From: Acidobacteriota bacterium
GTDB lineage: Bacteria > Acidobacteriota > Terriglobia > Bryobacterales > Bryobacteraceae
Direction of reading: 5' to 3'
Assembly (NCBI GenBank): GCA_021778335.1
Contig: JAJYCN010000019.1
Location: 1 to 32,580, forward strand
DNA length: 32,580 bases
Shown: positions 22,879 to 30,414 of the stretch, one piece after another
Position numbering within the stretch: position 1 is the stretch's first letter
Layout of the letters: every line of letters starts with the position of its first letter
Program-made: the position numbers and the translations under genes
Notes under the pieces: generated by a model
Databases searched by the model: none
What the model saw: only the letters and a program-made list of their open reading frames with translations
Told to the model about the DNA's origin: nothing

Positions 22879-25269
22879 CTACAACGCGCGGACGGCTTCC
22901 TCGACGCGGGCGGCGAGGGCGGCATAATCTGTCCCGTTGAGAAGCAGCGGCGGACCGAAGCGCACGCGGACGCGCCCGAAGCGCGCCATCTTGGCGCCGC
23001 GCGGGAGCACCTTGATGAGACCTTCGATGCGGACCGGCACGACTGGAATTTTGAGGCGCGCCGCGAGCATGGCAACGCCCGGACGGAAGGGATTGATTTC
23101 TCCATGTTCGGTCATCTTTCCTTCGGGGAAAACGAGCACGCAGACGCCTTCGCTAGTCATGGCGCCCATTTCATGCATGGTCTCGATCGTTCCCGCCTCG
23201 CGTTGGGGGATGGGGAAGGCCTGGAAGCAAAGCGCCGCGAGATAGTAGTTCAAGCCGTTGGTGAAGCGCTTGCGCCGGGAGTACCGCTCGGGGTGGAAGT
23301 GGGCGTCGAAGAATTCCTTGGCCATGGCGGGCGCGACCCGGTAGCGCCAGGGTGCGGGGAGAGCGGCGAGAATCACCGGGACGTCCATGTGAGTCTGATG
23401 ATTCGGCGCGAAGATCACCGGAGGCTGGAGTCCTTTGAGGTTCTCGCGGCCCTCGGCGCGCACCCAGGCGAAGATACGCGTCAGCGGCAGGAGGAAAAGC
23501 GGGAGGGCCAAGCGGCGGAGGAGGCGGGGACCGAAACCGCGGTTCCAGGCGGGGAAAGCGAACGGAGGCTCGATGGGGGTGGGCGCGGCGTGCGATTCCA
23601 GATCGCCGATGGTGGTGGCGGTTTCGAGGGCGCGCTCATCGACATTCAGGGCGACCATCAGTTCGACGCGATCGAGCGAGGTGAGGGTATCGAGGCGCAC
23701 CGACCGGTCAAAGCGCTCCTCGGTTTTGCGCGGAGCCACGCCACGGGCGATCTCGCCGCGTTTGAGTTTTCCCGTGCCTTCGGTCCGGGGAAACTCATCG
23801 TAGGGCCAGAGGGACGCCTCGCGGATTTTCTGGTGATCGGCGAGGTGAGCGTTCGCGGCCTGCACGACATCTTCGAGAACAGCGCCTTGGGCAAGAATGA
23901 GCGAGGCGTGGACGCGGTCCGTGCCGGTGACGGCGGCGTCAATGACGCCCGGCGCCTGCTTCAGGGCCGCTTCGACGTCTTCGGGGAAGACGTTCAAGCC
24001 CTCCGGCGTGACGATCATTTCCTTCTTGCGGCCCAGGATGCGCAGGCTGCCGTCGGGGGCGAGTTCGCCGATGTCGCCGGTATGGAACCAGCCATCGTCG
24101 AAGGCGCGGGCGGACTCTTCGGGCGCCTCGTAGTAGCCCTCGGTGACGTTGTCGCCGCGGACGAGTACTTCGCCGTCCTCGGCGATCTTCACCTTGACGC
24201 CGCCGATCGGCGAGCCGACCGTGCCGTGGCGGGCGTGGAAGGGATGGTTGAGGGTGACGATGGGCGCGGTTTCGGTGAGGCCGTAGCCCTGGATCACGAG
24301 GAAGCCGAGGCGGGTCCAGAAGGCTTCCAGAGCGGGATCGAGCGGCGCGGCGCCGGCGATGAAGCTCCAGAACTTGAATCCGAACAGGCGATGAACTTTG
24401 CGGTAGCGCCACCAGCGGGCGGTCCAGTGGAGTCTGGTTCCTTCCGGCTCAGGGACGGCCAGGTCGGGATATAGCTGGATGAGATATTCGTGGAGGACGT
24501 CGAGGATCTTGGGCACGGAGACGACAACTGAAATGCGGCGCGAATGGATCTGGCGGATGATTTCGCGCGGGTCGCTGCCGCGAAGGAAGACGACCGTGCC
24601 CGGCAGCATGGGCGGGATGAAGGTCGCCATGGCCTGGCCGAACATGTGGCTAAGCGGGAGAAGGTTGAGGAAGCGGACGGGCGAGAACGGACGCGCCCAG
24701 TGGCGGTACTTGAGTACTTCGCGCTCGACGGGGACGATATTGGCGAGCACGTTGCGGTGCTTGATGAGCACGCCCTTGGGCTCGGCGGTGGCGCCGGAGG
24801 TGAAGATGATTTCGGCAAGCGTACCGGCTTCGCACGGGGAGCGCACTTCGGATTCGGGCGCAGCTTCGGCAATTTCCTCCATGCGCCAGACGGCGGCGGG
24901 GCCGGGGGCAGGCTGCGGCACGTCGTCGCCCGAAAGGATCAGCTTAGCGTGAACCTTTGCGCGGACGCGGTCGAGAAAGTCGAGAGGGGAGCGGAAGTCG
25001 ATGGGGACCGCGACGACACCGGCCAGCAGGCAGCCCCAGAGGGCGACGACCCACTCGGGGCGGTTTTCGCTGTAGAAGATTACCTTGTCGCCCGCCGCGA
25101 TACCGGCGCGCTGGAGACGGGTGGAGAACGCGCGAGCAAGCGCGGACACGGAGGCGTAGGTAAAGCGGCGGGTCCGTAAGCCGTCGTCGTGAATCAGGAA
25201 CTCGGCGGGACTCGCCGCGAAGTCGTCGAAGAAATCGAGCAGCGTCTCGCGGCGCACTGCTTTCATCAT
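22879..25269 (-). CDS. Fused acyl-activating enzyme, carrier-like segment and PlsC acyltransferase
   Basis: A 796-residue membrane-lipid enzyme. Residues 1-500 are an AMP-binding (acyl-CoA/ACP synthetase) domain with IIFTSGATAEPKGVLIKH, GYGLTETAPI, WFHTGDIGEL and GRKKEMIVTPEGLNVFPED. Near residue 540 is a short acyl-carrier-like piece (LTSLDRVELMVAL) whose Ser sits where the phosphopantetheine would attach. The C-terminal part is a PlsC acyltransferase with NHQTHMD (the H-x4-D motif, near residue 620) and FPEGKMTEHGEINPFRPG. It resembles Aas-type proteins that reacylate lysophospholipids with free fatty acids. The reading frame is open to 25491, but the extra N-terminus would overlap the preceding gene and lacks family similarity, so I start at ATG 25269 (ATG 25266 is an alternative). 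Confidence 0.88.
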   Translation of the reverse strand: MMKAVRRETLLDFFDDFAASPAEFLIHDDGLRTRRFTYASVSALARAFSTRLQRAGIAAGDKVIFYSENRPEWVVALWGCLLAGVVAVPIDFRSPLDFLDRVRAKVHAKLILSGDDVPQPAPGPAAVWRMEEIAEAAPESEVRSPCEAGTLAEIIFTSGATAEPKGVLIKHRNVLANIVPVEREVLKYRHWARPFSPVRFLNLLPLSHMFGQAMATFIPPMLPGTVVFLRGSDPREIIRQIHSRRISVVVSVPKILDVLHEYLIQLYPDLAVPEPEGTRLHWTARWWRYRKVHRLFGFKFWSFIAGAAPLDPALEAFWTRLGFLVIQGYGLTETAPIVTLNHPFHARHGTVGSPIGGVKVKIAEDGEVLVRGDNVTEGYYEAPEESARAFDDGWFHTGDIGELAPDGSLRILGRKKEMIVTPEGLNVFPEDVEAALKQAPGVIDAAVTGTDRVHASLILAQGAVLEDVVQAANAHLADHQKIREASLWPYDEFPRTEGTGKLKRGEIARGVAPRKTEERFDRSVRLDTLTSLDRVELMVALNVDERALETATTIGDLESHAAPTPIEPPFAFPAWNRGFGPRLLRRLALPLFLLPLTRIFAWVRAEGRENLKGLQPPVIFAPNHQTHMDVPVILAALPAPWRYRVAPAMAKEFFDAHFHPERYSRRKRFTNGLNYYLAALCFQAFPIPQREAGTIETMHEMGAMTSEGVCVLVFPEGKMTEHGEINPFRPGVAMLAARLKIPVVPVRIEGLIKVLPRGAKMARFGRVRVRFGPPLLLNGTDYAALAARVEEAVRAL

Positions 25270-25288
25270 CCCAGGAAAGGGGCGGCTT

Positions 25289-25846
25289 TTACAGGCCGTG
25301 CGGGGGCTTTTTTCCGGGTTTGCGAAGGGTCCGCGCGGTCTCCGCCGCCCTAGCCACTTGGGCGGCACGCTGGTCGGGTCCGGTGGCGCGGTACACGCCG
25401 CGCACCGCTCCTGCGGCGTCGAGCAGAACCGCACAAGCCGCATTCTCCGCCCAGAAGCCGAGGCGCCGCTTCCACTCGTCTTCCGGCGCAAACGCCACGA
25501 TGGTGCGGCGCTCCTCCCGGCGGGTCATGGTGTGGCGCAATTTCGTGAGGATCAGAGCTCGGGCGACGCGGTTTTCCGGGTTGAGCAGAAACACTTCGAG
25601 CGAAAAAACTCCGGGCTGTCCCGCGGTCTTTTCATCGAAAGCACTCTTCCATTTGCGGGCGTTCGCCAAGGCCCCATCACTGAAGGTTACGATCAGAAGC
25701 GCCACTTTGCCGCGCAGGTCTTCGGGCAACTCGGCTCTTGCCCCTGTTAAGTAGTCACCCTGAAGGTGTGGAAGCTTATCGCCAAGTAACGGAGCGCCTA
25801 TGGCGCCGCCGAAGAGCAGGCCGGCCAGCGTGAGCCACCGGATCAT
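25289..25846 (-). CDS. Exported thioredoxin-fold protein without a CXXC motif
   Basis: A 185-residue protein with a signal peptide (MIRWLTLAGLLFGGAIGAP). The following GDKLPHLQGDYLTGARAELPEDLRGKVALLIVTF has the beta-hairpin and strand pattern of redoxin/TlpA-like proteins, but where the CXXC active site should be it reads FSDGALA with no cysteine; the only Cys visible is in NAACAVLLDAAG near the C-terminus. A DEWKRRLGFW stretch precedes the cis-Pro position, which is not obvious. Loss of the redox pair suggests a binding or chaperone role, as in the thioredoxin-fold ATP10-type assembly factors. I start at ATG 25846, which gives the signal peptide. The acyltransferase gene follows 19 bases downstream, probably as one operon. 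Confidence 0.65.
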   Translation of the reverse strand: MIRWLTLAGLLFGGAIGAPLLGDKLPHLQGDYLTGARAELPEDLRGKVALLIVTFSDGALANARKWKSAFDEKTAGQPGVFSLEVFLLNPENRVARALILTKLRHTMTRREERRTIVAFAPEDEWKRRLGFWAENAACAVLLDAAGAVRGVYRATGPDQRAAQVARAAETARTLRKPGKKPPHGL

Positions 25847-25907
25847 GCACGTAGGATGCGCACGCCGTGCTCCATATTGCAATCCCCTGCCCAGGAAACA
25901 AAGCTGC

Positions 25908-25913
25908 TATTCT
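25908..25913 (+). promoter_or_regulatory. Possible -10 element for the C45-like gene
   Basis: TATTCT (TAnnnT pattern) ends 9 bases before the ATG at 25923. A start 6-8 bases downstream would leave only 2-4 bases of leader. No -35 is seen, and GGGGAATT before the ATG is at most a weak ribosome binding site. Confidence 0.3.
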
Positions 25914-25922
25914 CGGGGAATT

Positions 25923-27341
25923 ATGGGGATCCGCTGCCTTCTCGCTTTTTGTTTGTCCGCCTCCGCCTGGGCCTGGACGCCCGCGGCTCGGGAGACACAA
26001 GCCGACCCTCGCCTGCATAACGCTTTTCGCCGCGAACCACAGAACGACTGGGTTTTTGTCCACCTGGAAGGCGATCCTTCAACCATCGGTTTTCAGCACG
26101 GGTATCTGCTGGCCCCGGAAATTCAGGATGGCTTTCGGGTGGTGAAGGCGGGGCTTACGCACGATGGCAAGAAAGACTGGGCGTTTTTCCGGGACGCGGC
26201 GCAGAACGTCTTATGGCCGCACGTCGACAAGGAGTATCGGGCGGAGCTGAAGGGCATTGTCGAAGGTCTGCATGCCCGGGGCGCGGAGATGGATTTGTGG
26301 GACCTCGTGGCGTATAACGCATGGCTGGAAATGAGCCCGTATTACACGAACTGGTACGACCGCGCGCACAAGGTGCCGGGCGCGGCGCCGCGCCCGGCGC
26401 CGGAGCACTGCAGCGCGTTCGTAGCGACGGGCAGCTACACGAAGGATGGGCGGATTGTCATCGCGCACAACAATTGGACCGAGTACAAGGAAGGGTCGCA
26501 CTGGAACGTGATTTTCGATATCGTCCCGTCGGCGGGCCATCGGATTCTCATGGATGGCATGCCGGGGTTGATCCACAGCGGCGACGATTTCGGCGAGAAT
26601 AGCGCGGGGATCGTCATCACGGAGACGACGATTGGGTACTTCGATGCCTTCGACCCCAATGGCGTGCCGGAGTTCGTGCGAGCTCGGAAGGCGATGCAAT
26701 ACAGTTCCTCGATTGACGACTTTGCCCGGATCATGAAGGACGGTGACAACGGGGGCTACGCGAATACTTGGCTGGTAGCCGACAGCAAGAATAACGAGAT
26801 CGCCCGGCTCGAACTCGGACTGAAGCACGTGACGCTGGCGCGGACCAAGGACGGATATTTCGTGGGTTCGAATTTTCCGATCGACCCGGCGCTGATCCAC
26901 GACGAGGCGCCGGCGTTCCCGGTACACGACATGAGCATCAGCGCGAACGCGCGGCACAAACGCTGGGATGAGTTAATGACGGAATACAAAGGGAAGATCG
27001 ACCTGAAGATGGCCGAGAAATTCCTGGCCGATCACTATGACACTTACGCGAAGCGGGCGAACTCGCCCGACGAGCGCACGTTGTGCGGCCACATCGACCT
27101 GAGCCCCCGCGGTTCGCAACCCTGGCAGCCTCCGTACGGCATTGCAGGCACGGTGCAAAACAAGGCTACGGATGCGGCGATGGCGGCGAAGATGGAACTG
27201 GTCGCCGCCATGGGCCATTCCTGTGGGCTCAACTTCAAGGCCGCATCGCAGTTGAAGAACCATCCCGAGTTCGACTGGGAGAAGGACATTCTCCGCGACC
27301 TGGACTCGTATCCGTGGACGAAGTTCCAGGCCGCACAGTAA
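25923..27341 (+). CDS. Ntn-hydrolase of the C45 / phospholipase-B-like type, exported
   Basis: A 472-residue protein. The start at ATG 25923 gives a signal peptide (IRCLLAFCLSASAWAW). The N-terminal part has FVHLEGDPSTIGFQHGYLLAPEI, typical of the pro-region of the acyl-CoA:6-aminopenicillanate acyltransferase (peptidase C45) and phospholipase-B-like families. Cys163 in PEHCSAFVATGSYTKDGRIVIAHNNW is the expected nucleophile, exposed by self-cleavage before it; the GRIVIAHNNWT block supports this alignment. The later NTWLVADSKNNEIARLELG and VGSNFPID blocks also fit. It should hydrolyse an amide or ester link in the periplasm, but the substrate is unknown. The gene diverges from the thioredoxin-fold gene with only 76 bases between starts, and ends 7 bases from the M56 gene stop on the other strand. 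Confidence 0.75.
   Translation: MGIRCLLAFCLSASAWAWTPAARETQADPRLHNAFRREPQNDWVFVHLEGDPSTIGFQHGYLLAPEIQDGFRVVKAGLTHDGKKDWAFFRDAAQNVLWPHVDKEYRAELKGIVEGLHARGAEMDLWDLVAYNAWLEMSPYYTNWYDRAHKVPGAAPRPAPEHCSAFVATGSYTKDGRIVIAHNNWTEYKEGSHWNVIFDIVPSAGHRILMDGMPGLIHSGDDFGENSAGIVITETTIGYFDAFDPNGVPEFVRARKAMQYSSSIDDFARIMKDGDNGGYANTWLVADSKNNEIARLELGLKHVTLARTKDGYFVGSNFPIDPALIHDEAPAFPVHDMSISANARHKRWDELMTEYKGKIDLKMAEKFLADHYDTYAKRANSPDERTLCGHIDLSPRGSQPWQPPYGIAGTVQNKATDAAMAAKMELVAAMGHSCGLNFKAASQLKNHPEFDWEKDILRDLDSYPWTKFQAAQ
26375..26398. repeat. Perfect 24-bp palindrome inside the C45-like gene
   Basis: The half-site GCCGGGCGCGGC at 26375-26386 is followed with no spacer by its exact reverse complement at 26387-26398. 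All 24 bases are G or C. It encodes the Pro/Ala-rich segment just before the Cys163 nucleophile and could form a very stable hairpin or cruciform. Confidence 0.9.
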
Positions 27342-27348
27342 ACGCCAA

Positions 27349-28794
27349 TTAAGCCTGCAGGGTGAAGTTGACGGTGACGACGCTTTCCACTTCGACCGGC
27401 GAACCGTTCAGGAGAGTGGGTTTGTAAATCCAGTGGCGGACGGCGTCTATGGCCGCCGCGGCGAGGGTAGTGTCGCCGTCGATACGCTCGGCACTCAGAA
27501 CCGTTCCATCACGGCCGATGACGATCCGCAGATGCACCGCGCCCTGGAGACCCTGAACTTTAGCGTCGATCGGATATTTGGGGATCTGGCGGTAGACCAA
27601 CTGTGACTGCTGAACGTTGCCGCCCACTTTGATGCGAGTGGCGGAAGCGTTGGGGGCGGAGACGATGACATCTACCGATCCGTGCTCGTTTTCCGAGACG
27701 AAGGAGAACAGGCGCGAGTCGAGAGTGGAGACGCGCTTGGCTGCTGCCTCGACCTGCGACATGGGCACAGTCTGGCTCTCGGCGAGGCCCAACTCGCGCA
27801 GGACGCGATCGCGCAGAGCTTCGGGTACCGCGGAGACGTCGATCTTGTGGATGGTGACGCTGCGGTCCGAGGAGTCGTTGGAAGAGGACTGCGCGGCCTG
27901 CAGGGGCATGGCGCGAGCAGCCAGGAAGATGGTGAACAGGGCGGCCGCGCCCACAGCGGTGGCCGAAGAGAAAAGGCGCAAACGGGACATGGGACGATCC
28001 TCCAGCAAGTGCGCCACCCGCTCGCGCAGGTGACGTTTCTTCAAGAACATAGGCGCCGGGGCGATGTCAGCGCCGGCAGCGACGGAAACCAGTGTACGAA
28101 GGTACTGCCCGCGTCCGCCGGTAAGCGCCACGACCTCGCGATCGACCGCCTGCTCGCGGCTCAATTGGATCCGGGCGAGCAGCCACAGGATGGCCGGATG
28201 AAACCAGAACAGCGCGCTCACGAGCCGTTCGGCGAGGGCGAAGGCCCAGTCGCGGCGCTTGACGTGGAGCAACTCGTGGAGAATGATCTGCTCGTCGCCG
28301 AGGCAGGCGCGGGGCACCAGGATGACGGGATGAACGCAGCCGAACGTCACTGGTCCGGCGGCCGCGTCGCTCGCATAGATGGCGGCGCGGATGCCGAGGC
28401 GAGTTTGCAGTTCAAGGTGGGCATCCGGCGCCGGATCCGCCGTGCCACGCAGTTTGCGCAGAATGACCATGCCGTAGCCGATGCGCAGCAGGCCGACCAC
28501 CGTGCCGAGCGCCAACGCGATCCAGACCGCAGTGGCGGGATCCGGGAAGACTCGGGGACGGGACGTATGGAGCGCGACGGTGGTGGTTGAGACAGAGGTC
28601 ACGATGCGGCCCACGGCGGGCGGCGGGACCTTTGGCTCGACGATCGGAAGAATGAGGGCGAGCGCGAGCAGGAGTTGGCGGGAGACGACAAGGACACGGG
28701 CGTCATGGAATTTCAGCAAGGCCGCCACAGCCTCCGCGGCGGCGATCAGCAGCGCGGCATGTGCGCTCCATACGAGCAGATTGACGAGCGTCAT
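27349..28794 (-). CDS. BlaR1-like M56 membrane metallopeptidase with TonB-like C-terminus
   Basis: A 481-residue membrane protein. Several hydrophobic segments (residues about 5-25, 38-52, 90-110) surround a cytoplasmic zinc-peptidase loop with HELLH at 173-177 and the downstream SREQAVDREV (likely third ligand Glu214). A further membrane segment lies near residues 275-295. The usual penicillin-binding sensor of BlaR1 is absent; instead about residues 395-481 are a TonB C-terminal-like domain (IPKYPIDAKVQGLQGAVHLRIVIGRDG and AVRHWIYKPTLLNGSPV). In the BlaR1/MecR1 family the peptidase triggers loss of the BlaI repressor when the sensor is occupied; by analogy this protein should sense an envelope signal. 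Its ATG overlaps the blaI stop as ATGA, so the two are coupled. Confidence 0.88.
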   Translation of the reverse strand: MTLVNLLVWSAHAALLIAAAEAVAALLKFHDARVLVVSRQLLLALALILPIVEPKVPPPAVGRIVTSVSTTTVALHTSRPRVFPDPATAVWIALALGTVVGLLRIGYGMVILRKLRGTADPAPDAHLELQTRLGIRAAIYASDAAAGPVTFGCVHPVILVPRACLGDEQIILHELLHVKRRDWAFALAERLVSALFWFHPAILWLLARIQLSREQAVDREVVALTGGRGQYLRTLVSVAAGADIAPAPMFLKKRHLRERVAHLLEDRPMSRLRLFSSATAVGAAALFTIFLAARAMPLQAAQSSSNDSSDRSVTIHKIDVSAVPEALRDRVLRELGLAESQTVPMSQVEAAAKRVSTLDSRLFSFVSENEHGSVDVIVSAPNASATRIKVGGNVQQSQLVYRQIPKYPIDAKVQGLQGAVHLRIVIGRDGTVLSAERIDGDTTLAAAAIDAVRHWIYKPTLLNGSPVEVESVVTVNFTLQA

Positions 28795-29174
28795 GACGTT
28801 TTCTTCCGGATAGTCTTGGCGAGCTCTTCAAGATCGGCCGGCGTGAGGCGTTCCTCCTCGGCCAGATGCATGAGCAGGGGTTCGGCCGAGCCGTTGAACA
28901 CGCGGTCGAGAAATTCGTGGACCATGCGGCCAATGGTGCGCTGCTTGGGCTCAGCCGCCTGGTAGATGTGGGCGCGCCCGGAGAGACGTCGCTTGAGGCG
29001 CCCTTTGCCGTGCAGGATGTTCATAAGCGTCAGGACGGTAGTGTAGGCGATGCGGCGGCGCTCGCGCATGGCCTCATAGACATCGCGGACGGTGGCCTGC
29101 CGGCGGTCCCAGACGATTTTCATGATTTCGAGTTCCTGGGCCGTGAGCGCGGGGGCGGAGCGTTTTATTTTCAT
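28791..29174 (-). CDS. blaI: BlaI/MecI-family winged-helix repressor
   Basis: A 127-residue DNA-binding protein. Residues 1-80 form the winged helix: LTAQELEIMKIVWDRRQATVRDVYEAMRERRRIAYTTVLTLMNILHGKGRLKRR, with YTTV as the recognition-helix signature, then a basic wing SGRAHIYQAAEP. A C-terminal dimerisation helix follows. Family members bind inverted repeats and are inactivated by the paired membrane peptidase, which here is the next gene. The promoter region carries a perfect TACTAA/TTAGTA inverted repeat over the -10, consistent with autorepression. There is no Shine-Dalgarno; the ATG lies about two bases from the predicted transcript start, so the mRNA may be leaderless. Confidence 0.93.
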   Translation of the reverse strand: MKIKRSAPALTAQELEIMKIVWDRRQATVRDVYEAMRERRRIAYTTVLTLMNILHGKGRLKRRLSGRAHIYQAAEPKQRTIGRMVHEFLDRVFNGSAEPLLMHLAEEERLTPADLEELAKTIRKKTS

Positions 29175-29175
29175 C

Positions 29176-29211
29176 TACTAAGACATTAGTACGTGTTGAT
29201 TCGTTTGTCAA
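29176..29211 (-). promoter_or_regulatory. blaI promoter and overlapping BlaI-type operator
   Basis: On the minus strand TTGACA (29206-29211, perfect -35) is followed after 17 bases by the -10-like TAATGT (29183-29188). The operator TACTAA, GACA, TTAGTA (29176-29191) is a perfect 6+6 inverted repeat with a 4-base centre that covers the -10 and the expected start near 29176. The blaI ATG begins at 29174. Repressor bound here would block RNA polymerase. Confidence 0.75.
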
Positions 29212-29232
29212 CGGGTTTCTTGGAGCGGGTTC

Positions 29233-30402
29233 TCAGCGGGCGCGGAGAGCGGCGACGATCTGGCGGTTGGCGGCGTCGCGCGCCGGCAGAAAGCCGCCGA
29301 GGGCGCCGATGATGGTGGCGAACAGGAGCCCTGCGACCATGACGGTGGGGTTCACGTTGAAGTTGAAAGTGAAGTGGCTCCACGTGGTGAAGCTGCCGAT
29401 GTCGGTGTTGATGTAGTTGAGCGGGAGGGTGAGCAGGCAGCCGGCAATGCCGCCGAGCAGCGAGAGGCAGACGGACTCGACGACGAAGCTGAGCAGGATG
29501 GAGCGGCGGGAGAAGCCGAGTACGCGCAGAGTGCCGATTTCGGCCGAACGGCGGGCAACCGCGGCGTACATGGTGTTCATTGCGGCGAAGGAGCTGCCGA
29601 CGGCCATGATGAGGGCCACAAAAGTTCCCATGAACTGGATGGGCGCGGCATTGACCATCTGGTCCTCATAATATTTCTGTTCGGGCTGGGCGATGACGTT
29701 GAAGCGCCGGTTCTGTTCAAGGCGCTGTTTTACGTCCATGATGCGGCCGGGCTGGACGCGGAGGACGGCGGAACTGAGGTACTGGGAGCGGTCGTAGGCT
29801 TCGCTGATCTGATTGAGGTCGCCCCAAACTTCGCCGTTGAAGACGGAGCGCCCGCCGTCGAGAATGCCGACGACGGTCCAGTCGCGATGGCCGCGGCCGA
29901 AGTGCAGCACACTGCCAACGCGGGCGGAGGGGAAGCGATCCGCGATGGAAGAGCCGACGACGATTTCGCGCTTGCCGGGATGGAAGAACCGGCCTTCGCG
30001 CAGGTGGACCATGCTGCGCATCGCGATGCCGATGGGTGTGACGCCGCGAAGATTGACGTTCATGTCGGGGCCTTTGGGTCCGTTTTCGAGGTTGATGACG
30101 GTTACCATTTCGAGCGAGGCCAGTGGCTGGCCGGAGGCGTCGTGGGCGACGCCGTCGAAATCCTTGATGTCCTGGAAATTGCTTCGGGTGATGACGCTGA
30201 CCAGTTCGGATGTGGAACCCTTGCGCATGACGAGGAGATCGTTCGGGTTGCCAGCGATGACGAAGGATGTTCGCAGGCCCTGGACGAGCGCGAGAACGGC
30301 GACGAGCACGGCGACGCTGAGGGCGGCGCCAAGGGCGGTCATGGTGGTAGTGATGCGGCGGACCGCCAGGTTGCGGAGGTTATAGGAAAGAGGAATCGCC
30401 AT
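29233..30402 (-). CDS. FtsX/MacB-type ABC transporter permease
   Basis: A 389-residue membrane protein with the MacB build: an N-terminal membrane helix after YNLRNLAVRRITTTMTALG, a large periplasmic domain (residues about 45-265, with NLRGVTPIGIAM and REIVVGSSIADRFP), then three membrane helices of the FtsX domain containing RSAEIGTLRVLGFSRRSIL and a final FLPARDAANRQIVAALRAR. Such permeases work with a cytoplasmic ATPase in lipoprotein release, export or mechanotransmission; the ATPase gene is not in the window. It begins 12 bases after its paralogue upstream, so the two likely form a heterodimer. It ends just before the blaI promoter. Confidence 0.88.
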   Translation of the reverse strand: MAIPLSYNLRNLAVRRITTTMTALGAALSVAVLVAVLALVQGLRTSFVIAGNPNDLLVMRKGSTSELVSVITRSNFQDIKDFDGVAHDASGQPLASLEMVTVINLENGPKGPDMNVNLRGVTPIGIAMRSMVHLREGRFFHPGKREIVVGSSIADRFPSARVGSVLHFGRGHRDWTVVGILDGGRSVFNGEVWGDLNQISEAYDRSQYLSSAVLRVQPGRIMDVKQRLEQNRRFNVIAQPEQKYYEDQMVNAAPIQFMGTFVALIMAVGSSFAAMNTMYAAVARRSAEIGTLRVLGFSRRSILLSFVVESVCLSLLGGIAGCLLTLPLNYINTDIGSFTTWSHFTFNFNVNPTVMVAGLLFATIIGALGGFLPARDAANRQIVAALRAR

Positions 30403-30414
30403 GGCCGTGTTCGT

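Noticed and set aside
25270-25491. N-terminal extension of the acyl-activating fusion by 74 codons
   Set aside because: The added residues are basic, Cys/Pro-rich and unlike the family; they lie mostly inside the preceding gene, while ATG 25269 gives a normal start.
25800-25922. Upstream ATG for the C45-like gene
   Set aside because: It would put 41 unrelated residues before an obvious signal peptide and overlap the divergent gene's 5' end.
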